Assembly: GCA_964403565.1 (NCBI GenBank)
Contig: CAYOFV010000040.1
Location: 1-10,918, forward strand
Reading direction: 5' to 3'
Source of the DNA: Thioglobus_B sp964403565
Lineage (GTDB): Bacteria; Pseudomonadota; Gammaproteobacteria; PS1; Pseudothioglobaceae
Length of the DNA stretch: 10,918 bases
The position numbers and the translations under genes were made by a program. Below the pieces are notes generated by a model. That model saw only the letters and a list, made by a program, of their open reading frames with translations. It had not been told where the DNA came from and ran no database searches. This document shows, one piece after another, positions 5,308 through 10,918 of this stretch. The stretch's first letter is position 1, and each line of letters starts with the position of its first letter.

Positions 5308-7353
5308 ATGACCACAGTAAAGGCAAAAAAACCAAATTGTGTTGTCAAAAGAGACGGCACAATAGCACTATTTGATAGTGAGAAAATTAACCAAGCAATA
5401 TTTAAAGCAGGAGTTGCAAGTAGTGAGTTTGATGATCTTGAGGCTAATTTTTTAACTCAACAGGTATTAAAGGTATTGGGATACCTTGAAGACAAAGAGC
5501 CAGATATTGAAAAAATACAGGATACAGTTGAGCAGGTATTAATCTCAAATAATTTTATTGACACCGCAAGAGCTTATATTGCTTATAGACAACAACATAA
5601 AAGACTAAGAGGTGATAAAAAAACATTAGTCGATGTTGCATCTTCTATTAATGAATATTTAGATCGTGCTGATTGGCGTGTAAATGCCAATGCTAATCAA
5701 GGTTATTCATTGGGTGGATTAATTCTTAATGTTTCTGGCAAGGTTATTGCTAACTATTGGCTTAGTCATGTGTATGCTCCAGAAGTAGGACAGGCTCATA
5801 GAGATGGCGATATACATATTCATGACTTGGATATGCTTTCAGGATATTGTGCAGGTTGGTCACTTAGAACTTTATTAAGAGAAGGGTTAAACGGCATTGA
5901 TGGAAGAATTGAGGCTGGGCCTCCGAAGCATATGTCTAGCGCTATTGGACAGATTGTAAATTTTTTAGGAACCTTGCAAAATGAATGGGCCGGAGCTCAA
6001 GCTTTTTCATCATTTGATACCTATCTAGCCCCATATATACGTTTGGATAATTTGAGTTATAAAGAAGTAAAGCAGCACATACAAGAGCTTATTTATAATC
6101 TTAATGTGCCATCTAGATGGGGTACGCAAACACCATTTACCAACCTTACTTTTGATTGGGTGTGTCCAGAGGACTTAAAAGACCAGGCGCCAATGATGGG
6201 CGATGAAGAAATGCCATTTACTTATGGAGTATTGCAAAAAGAAATGGATATGATTAATAAAGCATATATCGAGGTAATGACTGAGGGCGATGCTAAAGGC
6301 AGGGTATTTACCTTTCCAATTCCAACATATAACATGACTCCAGAGTTTCCGTGGGAAAGTGAAAACGCTAAGCGTCTTTTTGATATGACAGCAAAATATG
6401 GTCTGCCATATTTTCAAAACTTTTTAAATTCAGATCTTAAGCCAAATATGGTTAGATCAATGTGTTGTCGCTTACAACTTGATCTAAACGAGCTGCTTAA
6501 GCGTGGCAACGGTTTGTTCGGATCTGCAGAACAAACAGGCTCATTGGGCGTGGTTACAGTCAACTGTGCTAGGCTGGGATATACACATTCAAACGATAAA
6601 AAGGAGCTGTATAAACAGCTTGATAAGTTGCTAATTATGGCAAAAGAATCATTAGAGCTTAAGCGCAAGGTGGTTCAGCAGCTTATGGATAATGGACTAT
6701 TTCCATATACTAAACGCTATTTAGGAACACTGCGCAATCACTTTTCTACCATTGGAGTAAATGGTATTAATGAGATGATTCGAAACTTCACTAGAGATAA
6801 AAACGACATATCTAGCAGTGATGGCCATAAGATGGCAGTTGAATTTTTAGATCATATTCGTATGCGCATGGTGGAGTTTCAAGAAGAGACTGGACATATG
6901 TTTAATCTTGAAGCTACTCCTGCTGAAGGCACAACATATCGCTTTGCTAAAGAAGATATTAAGCGCTTTCCTGAAATCTTACATGCGGGTGATGATGAAA
7001 AACCTTATTACACTAATTCGTCACAATTGCCAGTTGGATATACATCAGATCCTTTTGCAGCTCTAGAGATGCAGGACGAATTACAAACCAAATATACTGG
7101 TGGAACAGTACTTCACCTATATATGGGTGAGAAAATAAGTAGCGGTGAAGCTTGTATGAAAATGGTTAAGCGCTCTCTTACAAACTTCCGTTTGCCATAT
7201 ATTACGATTACCCCAACCTTTTCTATTTGTCCTAAACATGGGTATTTGGAGGGTGAGCATGAATTTTGTCCAAAGTGTGATGAAGAATTACTTGTAAAGA
7301 AACAACTAACTACAACAGGAGAAAACAATGAAACAAAAGAAAATATTGCTTAA
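5308..7353 (+). CDS. nrdD: Anaerobic (class III) ribonucleoside-triphosphate reductase, large fragment without the glycyl-radical segment
   Basis: This 681-residue protein reduces ribonucleoside triphosphates to deoxynucleotides without oxygen. In order: an N-terminal ATP-cone (about 10-100, starting CVVKRDGTIALFDSEKI), the ten-stranded barrel core with DIHIHDLDMLSGYC (Cys181 in the expected reductant position), the finger-loop vicinal cysteines MCCRL (Cys386-Cys387, one of which should carry the thiyl radical), and a C-terminal zinc site CPKH...CPKC (Cys641, His644, Cys654, Cys657). In a normal NrdD the zinc site is followed by the glycyl-radical loop RVxGY. Here the protein ends with a non-conserved tail, and that loop is encoded by the next ORF in the +1 frame (7328-7474), overlapping by 26 nt. 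The ATG follows AGGGGA (5298-5303). Upstream lie an FNR-type box and paired NrdR boxes. The enzyme should be active only together with the small ORF product and NrdG. Confidence 0.96.
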   Translation: MTTVKAKKPNCVVKRDGTIALFDSEKINQAIFKAGVASSEFDDLEANFLTQQVLKVLGYLEDKEPDIEKIQDTVEQVLISNNFIDTARAYIAYRQQHKRLRGDKKTLVDVASSINEYLDRADWRVNANANQGYSLGGLILNVSGKVIANYWLSHVYAPEVGQAHRDGDIHIHDLDMLSGYCAGWSLRTLLREGLNGIDGRIEAGPPKHMSSAIGQIVNFLGTLQNEWAGAQAFSSFDTYLAPYIRLDNLSYKEVKQHIQELIYNLNVPSRWGTQTPFTNLTFDWVCPEDLKDQAPMMGDEEMPFTYGVLQKEMDMINKAYIEVMTEGDAKGRVFTFPIPTYNMTPEFPWESENAKRLFDMTAKYGLPYFQNFLNSDLKPNMVRSMCCRLQLDLNELLKRGNGLFGSAEQTGSLGVVTVNCARLGYTHSNDKKELYKQLDKLLIMAKESLELKRKVVQQLMDNGLFPYTKRYLGTLRNHFSTIGVNGINEMIRNFTRDKNDISSSDGHKMAVEFLDHIRMRMVEFQEETGHMFNLEATPAEGTTYRFAKEDIKRFPEILHAGDDEKPYYTNSSQLPVGYTSDPFAALEMQDELQTKYTGGTVLHLYMGEKISSGEACMKMVKRSLTNFRLPYITITPTFSICPKHGYLEGEHEFCPKCDEELLVKKQLTTTGENNETKENIA

Positions 7354-7474
7354 AAATAGTGAACGTCAGGTATGTGAAGTATGGACACGAGTTATGGGTT
7401 ACCATCGTCCAGTAACAAGCTTTAATCCAGGAAAACAGTCTGAATACGCAGAGCGTGTCTGTTTTAAAGAATAA
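7328..7474 (+). CDS. Separate glycyl-radical peptide of the anaerobic ribonucleotide reductase
   Basis: A 48-residue ORF carrying the catalytic end of NrdD. RVMGYHRP (residues 21-28) contains the glycyl-radical Gly24, and SFNPGKQSEYAER (31-43) matches the conserved C-terminal block of class III reductases. It is in the +1 frame relative to nrdD and overlaps its 3' end by 26 nt. Its ATG is preceded by AGGAG (7317-7321) at a 6-nt spacing, better than the site of most genes here, which argues for genuine separate translation rather than a sequencing error; an in-frame TAA at 7307-7309 bounds the ORF upstream. The product must associate with the large NrdD fragment so that NrdG can abstract hydrogen from Gly24. 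I believe similar short annotated fragments occur in other proteobacteria but cannot check that here. nrdG begins 5 nt after its stop. Confidence 0.9.
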   Translation: MKQKKILLKNSERQVCEVWTRVMGYHRPVTSFNPGKQSEYAERVCFKE

Positions 7475-7479
7475 TAAAG

Positions 7480-8103
7480 TTGAAAGATAATATTAATGTT
7501 GGCGGCTTTGAGCCGCTAACAACAATAGATTTTCCAGATCACCTTTCATGTGTGGTTTTTACCCAAGGCTGCCCATGGCGTTGTAGGTATTGTCACAACC
7601 ATGATTTGATTCCGGCAAATAAAACAGGTGAATTTAATTGGGATGATATTGTTAAATTTATCAAGAGTAGAAAAGGCCTGTTAGATGCCGTGGTGTTTAG
7701 TGGTGGTGAGCCGCTATTACAAAAAAACTTGCTTGACAGCATTAAGCAAATTAAAAATATGGGCTTTAAAATAGGCTTGCATACTACTGGAGCATATCCA
7801 GATAGATTTAAAAAAGTATTGCCACATATTGACTGGGTTGGTTTTGATATAAAACATTTACCATTTAAATATGAGCTTATTACACAAACAAAGCTATCTG
7901 GTGAAAAGGCTTTTAAATCACTAGAATTATTAATAAACTCAAATATTGAGTACGAGTTAAGATTAACTAGACATCCGTCACTTATAGACGATGTTGAGCT
8001 TGCCGGTATAAAAAGACTAGTTAAGAAAAATTATGGTGTAGATGTAAAAATACAAAGATGTAATACTAACAATTGTCTTGATCCTGAACTAAAGATAGTT
8101 TGA
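7480..8103 (+). CDS. nrdG: NrdG, radical SAM activase of the anaerobic ribonucleotide reductase
   Basis: A 207-residue activase with the canonical radical SAM motif CPWRCRYC (Cys31, Cys35, Cys38) and VVFSGGEPLLQ (about 72-82), the SAM-binding GGE region. It uses S-adenosylmethionine and a [4Fe-4S] cluster to create the glycyl radical on NrdD, which here means on the separate 48-residue peptide. The N-terminus (VGGFEPLTTIDFPDHLSCVVFTQG) is typical of the longer proteobacterial activase family rather than the short E. coli NrdG. The start is TTG at 7480; no ATG or GTG would give the conserved N-terminus, and the ribosome site is weak, so expression probably depends on coupling to the preceding small gene 5 nt upstream. 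The operon ends in the terminator at 8111-8137. Confidence 0.95.
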   Translation: MKDNINVGGFEPLTTIDFPDHLSCVVFTQGCPWRCRYCHNHDLIPANKTGEFNWDDIVKFIKSRKGLLDAVVFSGGEPLLQKNLLDSIKQIKNMGFKIGLHTTGAYPDRFKKVLPHIDWVGFDIKHLPFKYELITQTKLSGEKAFKSLELLINSNIEYELRLTRHPSLIDDVELAGIKRLVKKNYGVDVKIQRCNTNNCLDPELKIV

Positions 8104-8110
8104 TGGCAAT

Positions 8111-8137
8111 AAAAAAGGCGCTTTAAGCGCCTTTTTT
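8111..8137. terminator. Bidirectional intrinsic terminator between nrdG and tsf
   Basis: A GC-rich stem GGCGC (8117-8121) with GCGCC (8127-8131), extended by A-T pairs inside and outside, is flanked by six A (8111-8116) and six T (8132-8137). It can therefore stop the nrdDG transcript on the plus strand and the rpsB-tsf transcript on the minus strand. Confidence 0.92.
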
Positions 8138-8156
8138 ATTAAGAGCTAAATTATTA

Positions 8157-9032
8157 TTAGCCTTTGATTTGCGACATTACCTCATCAGCAAAGTTTTCTT
8201 CTTTTTTCTCGATACCTTCACCAACTTCAAAACGAACAAAAGATGCAACTTTTGCATTATTGCTAGACAACAGTTTGCCTACAGTAGTGTCTGGGTCTTT
8301 AATAAACGCCTGGCCATGAAGAGTAATTTCATTAACAAATTTCTTCATACGACCAACAATCATTTTTTCAATGATTTCTTCAGGTTTTCCAGACTCACGA
8401 GCTTGCTCAACAAAGATTGCTTTTTCACGCTCTAAAATTTCATCTGCAAGGTCATCTTCACTTACGCATTCAGGCTTAGATGCAGCAATATGCATAGCAA
8501 CATCTTTGGCTAGATTTTCATCACCACCTTCAAGTGTTGTTACAACAGCAATTTTGTCACCGTGCTTGTATGCGCCAATTACGCCATCAGTTTTTATTGT
8601 TTGCACTCTACGAATAGTAATGTTTTCACCAATCTTGGCAACAATATCCTCTCTTGATTTTTCTAAAGAATCGCCATTATCAAGCGTTTGAGTCATAAAC
8701 TCATCAATATCTTTAGGTTCGGTTTTAAGTGCTAAAGCGCCTAATGTGTTTACATAATCGATAAACGCATCACCTTTTGCTACAAAGTCAGTTTCAGAGT
8801 TAACCTCTAAAATAGTTGCAGTTTTGCCATCATCGCTAATTGATACGTTAACTAAACCTTCAGCAGCAACTCTACCAGATTTTTTAGCAGCTTTAGCTGC
8901 ACCAGATGTACGCATCAAGTCAATTGCTGCCTCCATGTCGCCATCAGTTTCTGCAAGAGCTTTTTTGCAGTCCATCATGCCTGCGCCAGTTCTTTCTCTT
9001 AATTCTTTAACCATTGATGCTGTAATAGCCAT
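8157..9032 (-). CDS. tsf: Elongation factor Ts
   Basis: EF-Ts, 291 residues, exchanges GDP for GTP on EF-Tu during translation. The N-terminal UBA-like domain (ITASMVKELRERTGAGMMDCKKAL, residues 3-26) is followed by the EF-Tu-contacting TDFV motif (81-84) and the two core subdomains, of normal bacterial length. The ATG at 9032 has AGGAG (9043-9039) at a 6-nt spacing. It follows rpsB as in most bacteria, but here transcription ends directly after tsf; pyrH, which is next in E. coli, is not downstream because the convergent nrd operon occupies that place. Expression is expected to follow the S2-controlled rpsB promoter. Confidence 0.98.
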   Translation of the reverse strand: MAITASMVKELRERTGAGMMDCKKALAETDGDMEAAIDLMRTSGAAKAAKKSGRVAAEGLVNVSISDDGKTATILEVNSETDFVAKGDAFIDYVNTLGALALKTEPKDIDEFMTQTLDNGDSLEKSREDIVAKIGENITIRRVQTIKTDGVIGAYKHGDKIAVVTTLEGGDENLAKDVAMHIAASKPECVSEDDLADEILEREKAIFVEQARESGKPEEIIEKMIVGRMKKFVNEITLHGQAFIKDPDTTVGKLLSSNNAKVASFVRFEVGEGIEKKEENFADEVMSQIKG

Positions 9033-9052
9033 AATAATCTCCTAATTTGTGT

Positions 9053-9069
9053 GCGCCCAGAAAGGGCGC
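9053..9069 (-). other. Hairpin in the rpsB-tsf intergenic region
   Basis: GCGCCC (9053-9058) and GGGCGC (9064-9069) form a perfect 6-bp GC stem with a 5-nt loop in the 46-nt gap between rpsB and tsf. No T-run follows it on the minus strand, so it is not a full terminator. It may be an attenuating or processing hairpin that sets the relative output of the two genes, as has been described between these genes in E. coli. Confidence 0.6.
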
Positions 9070-9078
9070 GAATAATGT

Positions 9079-9990
9079 TTACGCAAGTTTTTCAATAATT
9101 TGCGCTTTTGTGTCTTTGCTCGCAACCTCAACACCCATTTTTTGAGCATATTCAACTAGGTCTGCTTTAAGCATAGCGTTTAATTCGGCTTCAGAAAGCT
9201 TGCTCTCTGCAGCTTCAGCTTCAACTTTTTCAGTTTTTGCCTCTTGCTTAGGCTCAGCTTTTTTAGCAGGTGCTTTCTTTTTAACTGGCTTATCTGCAAC
9301 TGCTACACCGGCAGCAGCTTTTGCTTCTAAAACTGCATTAGCAATTTCTCTTGCATAGAAGCTAATTGCACGAATTGAATCATCGTTACCAGGAATTACA
9401 TAATCAATGCCTTCAGGGTTATGGTTAGTATCAACTACACCAATAATTGGCATATTTAGTTTTTTTGCCTCGGCAACAGCGTTTTTCTCATGACCGATAT
9501 CAATTACAAAAACTACATCTGGAATGCCGCCTAAGTCTTTAATACCACCAAGACTACGCTCAAGTTTGTCCATTTCACGAGTCATCATTAGAGCTTCTTT
9601 TTTACCAAACTGAGAAAAGTTTTCTTCAGCTAAAAACTCTAAATCTTTAAGACGCTTGATTGATGACTTAATTGTTTTGTAGTTAGTCATCATGCCACCT
9701 AACCAGCGATGGTTTACATACGGCATACCACAACGGATAGCCTCTTGCTTCATAATGTCACTTGCAGCACGCTTTGTGCCAACAAAAAGAATTGAACCGC
9801 CTGCCGCTGCTGTTTTTGATGCAAAGTTAAGTACATCATTAAACATTGGTAGAGTTTTTTCTAGGTTGATAATATGAACACCATTACGAGTACCGTAAAT
9901 AAAGCGTTCCATTTTTGGGTGCCAGAAGCGTGAACGGTGACCAAAGTGTACACCAGCTTCTAACATGTTTTTCATGCTAGTTTTTGCCAT
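9079..9990 (-). CDS. rpsB: Ribosomal protein S2 with a C-terminal extension
   Basis: 30S ribosomal protein S2. Residues 1 to about 228 follow the family closely (MLEAGVHFGHRSRFWHPKM, VNHRWLGGMMTNYKTI, PDVVFVIDIGHEKNAVAEA, GVVDTNHNPEGIDYVIPGNDD). The protein is 303 residues, about 60 longer than E. coli S2 (241). The extra part is a low-complexity Lys/Ala/Glu/Pro linker (about 231-263) and then a compact SELNAML-type segment (about 264-303) that reads like a small helical SAP/HeH-type or Rho N-terminal-like module ending in TKAQIIEKLA. The ATG at 9990 follows GGAG at an 8-nt spacing. rpsB is the first gene of the rpsB-tsf operon and has a leader of about 200 nt with stable hairpins, suggesting autoregulation by S2 as known in gammaproteobacteria. 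Confidence 0.97.
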   Translation of the reverse strand: MAKTSMKNMLEAGVHFGHRSRFWHPKMERFIYGTRNGVHIINLEKTLPMFNDVLNFASKTAAAGGSILFVGTKRAASDIMKQEAIRCGMPYVNHRWLGGMMTNYKTIKSSIKRLKDLEFLAEENFSQFGKKEALMMTREMDKLERSLGGIKDLGGIPDVVFVIDIGHEKNAVAEAKKLNMPIIGVVDTNHNPEGIDYVIPGNDDSIRAISFYAREIANAVLEAKAAAGVAVADKPVKKKAPAKKAEPKQEAKTEKVEAEAAESKLSEAELNAMLKADLVEYAQKMGVEVASKDTKAQIIEKLA

Positions 9991-10190
9991 TAGATTTTCT
10001 CCGGGTTAGCAAAGGGATAGACCCTTTCTTCCACAACTTCTACTAACCAATCTTAATAAATTAAGACACCCTGATTAATATGCCAAGCTGTGTGATACAT
10101 TAAAATAAACTGGACGCTTAAATTACTTAGGCGCCCAGCTCGACTTTTTGAACCACCACCAGTTAAAAAACTAGTAGCGGTTCGTAAAAA
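9991..10190 (-). promoter_or_regulatory. Structured 5' leader of rpsB (candidate S2 autoregulatory element)
   Basis: This 234-base gap before rpsB holds no gene but several hairpins on the expected transcript. The first (10183-10150) is a 15-bp stem with a UUUU loop whose three G-U pairs would be A-C mismatches on the other strand, so the minus-strand RNA is the one that folds. A second (10138-10110) is followed by TTTATTTTAA and looks like an attenuator. A third (10027-10011, AAAGGG/CCCTTT) is enclosed by GGTTAG (10048-10043 region, minus strand) pairing with CTAACC next to the ribosome site. Gammaproteobacterial rpsB leaders are known to bind S2; that this is the same element is inferred. 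Confidence 0.55.
10110..10138 (-). terminator. Terminator-like hairpin inside the rpsB leader
   Basis: On the minus strand a 12-position stem (CTGGGCGCCTAA with TTAAGCGTCCAG, one mismatch and one G-U pair) and a 5-nt loop are followed by TTTATTTTAA. If rpsB is transcribed from the promoter at 10197-10224 this lies within its leader and could attenuate transcription; it would also stop read-through from rpe. The T-tract is interrupted by one A, so efficiency is uncertain. Confidence 0.5.
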
Positions 10191-10196
10191 CGTTGA

Positions 10197-10224
10197 ATTA
10201 TACTTAAATTTTTATTTTTTTCAA
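10197..10224 (-). promoter_or_regulatory. Sigma-70 promoter of rpsB-tsf
   Basis: On the minus strand TTGAAA (10224-10219) and a perfect TATAAT (10202-10197) are separated by 16 bp, directly after the rpe stop codon. Transcription would begin near 10190 and give a leader of about 200 nt before rpsB. A strong constitutive promoter is expected for ribosomal genes. Confidence 0.75.
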
Positions 10225-10899
10225 CTATTTAGCTTGTGCAAGCTCAGCTCTCATGGCGTCGATTGTAGCTTTATAGTCTTCAGTATTAAAGATTGCAGAT
10301 CCGGCAACAAAAGTATCTGCTCCAGCTTCAGCAATTTCACGAATGTTGTCAATTTTCACACCGCCATCGATTTCTAAACGAATGTCGCGACCAGAGTCAT
10401 CAATCATTTTACGTACAGTGCGCAGTTTATCGAGTGCAGATGGAATAAATGATTGACCGCCAAAGCCTGGATTAACAGACATAAGTAGAATCATGTCAAC
10501 TTTGTCCATTACATGGTCAAGATAGCTTAAAGATGTAGATGGATTAAATACTAAGCCTGATTTACAACCACTTTCCTTAATAAGACCTAAAGAGCGATCA
10601 ACATGCTCAGAAGCCTCTGGGTGAAATGTAATGTATGATGCGCCAGCGCTAGCAAAGTCAGGAATAATGCGATCAACAGGCTTAACCATCAAATGCACAT
10701 CAATTGGTGCAGTTACACCATGATTTCTCAGTGCTTCACAAACTAGTGGACCAATTGTAAGGTTTGGTACATAGTGATTGTCCATTACATCAAAGTGTAC
10801 GATGTCAGCACCATCGCGTAATACATTATCAACTTCTTCGCCTAAGCGCGCAAAGTCAGCTGAAAGAATTGAAGGTGCAATAAAATTATCCTGTTTCAT
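10225..10899 (-). CDS. rpe: Ribulose-phosphate 3-epimerase
   Basis: A 224-residue TIM-barrel enzyme that interconverts D-ribulose 5-phosphate and D-xylulose 5-phosphate in the pentose phosphate pathway and, if present, the Calvin cycle. The metal and catalytic residues are visible: His35 and Asp37 (VHFDVMD), His69 (DVHLMV) and Asp178 (EIDGG), with the phosphate-gripping SVNPGFGGQ (141-149) and GSAIF (200-204) loops. Length and start (IAPSILSADFARLG) are normal for the family. The ATG at 10899 follows CCGGAG (10912-10907) at 7 nt. It lies upstream of rpsB on the same strand, but rpsB has its own promoter immediately after the rpe stop, so the two are probably separate transcripts. Confidence 0.98.
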   Translation of the reverse strand: MKQDNFIAPSILSADFARLGEEVDNVLRDGADIVHFDVMDNHYVPNLTIGPLVCEALRNHGVTAPIDVHLMVKPVDRIIPDFASAGASYITFHPEASEHVDRSLGLIKESGCKSGLVFNPSTSLSYLDHVMDKVDMILLMSVNPGFGGQSFIPSALDKLRTVRKMIDDSGRDIRLEIDGGVKIDNIREIAEAGADTFVAGSAIFNTEDYKATIDAMRAELAQAK

Positions 10900-10918
10900 T
10901 ATTTTTCTCCGGTTTGTT

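Noticed and set aside
7328..7353. The nrdD split as a sequencing or assembly frameshift
   Set aside because: An in-frame TAA (7307-7309) lies just before the small ORF, which has its own ATG and a well-spaced AGGAG; both reading frames are otherwise clean. A frameshift remains possible but is the weaker reading.
8169..9045. Plus-strand open frames of 73-106 codons opposite tsf
   Set aside because: They lie antisense to the clearly real tsf gene and show no family resemblance, ribosome sites or promoter; they are frame shadows.
10058..10086. Alternative rpsB promoter TTGGCA-N17-TAATTT on the minus strand
   Set aside because: The -10 is poor (3 of 6), and it would leave the strand-specific hairpins at 10110-10183 untranscribed from it; the TTGAAA-N16-TATAAT at 10197-10224 is much better.
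10139..10200. A tRNA-like gene near GGTTCG (10179-10184) in the rpsB leader
   Set aside because: No acceptor stem, anticodon arm or matching D-arm can be drawn; the segment is explained by the leader hairpin.

Overview
The window looks like the chromosome of an AT-rich gammaproteobacterium able to live with little or no oxygen. Protein sequences resemble E. coli and Pseudomonas homologues, and the style recalls sulfur-oxidising SUP05/Ca. Thioglobus-type bacteria or their symbiotic relatives. That placement is an inference from sequence style and needs a database search.

Layout: (1) 1-443, a small exported protein of unknown function between two almost identical intrinsic terminators. (2) 468-3331, a tightly overlapping plus-strand operon yhcC-ubiU-ubiV. 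(3) 3328-5102, minus strand: ubiT, an 87-residue cysteine-motif protein, then a TauD/TfdA-type Fe(II)/2-oxoglutarate oxygenase that runs tail-to-tail into ubiV. (4) 5103-5307, a dense divergent control region. (5) 5308-8103, the class III (anaerobic) ribonucleotide reductase operon: nrdD, a separate 48-residue ORF holding the glycyl-radical motif, and nrdG. (6) 8111-8137, a bidirectional terminator. (7) 8157-10899, minus-strand housekeeping genes rpe, then rpsB-tsf with a long structured leader.

The unifying observation is regulatory. Three intergenic regions carry TTGAT-N4-GTCAA (468-481, 4302-4315, 5198-5211), the FNR/Anr-type half-site arrangement. In each case a -10-like hexamer lies where it would place the predicted start of transcription 40.5-41.5 bp from the site centre, the geometry of class II FNR-activated promoters. 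A fourth, weaker site (5161-5174) has the same geometry toward ubiT. The region from about 460 to 8100 therefore reads as one oxygen-responsive block. It covers O2-independent ubiquinone hydroxylation (UbiU, UbiV, UbiT) and O2-independent deoxynucleotide synthesis (NrdD, NrdG). Two accessory genes, the oxygenase and the 87-residue protein, are presumably under the same control. The nrdD promoter additionally carries a pair of NrdR-like boxes exactly 31 bp apart that bracket its -10.

Most notable: NrdD lacks its glycyl-radical segment, which is encoded by an overlapping ORF in the +1 frame with its own good ribosome-binding site. An oxygen-consuming enzyme family sits under apparent anaerobic control. 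A small CxxxCxxC protein lies between ubiT and the oxygenase. The rpsB leader folds with G-U pairs that favour the minus-strand RNA, and ribosomal protein S2 has an unusual C-terminal extension.
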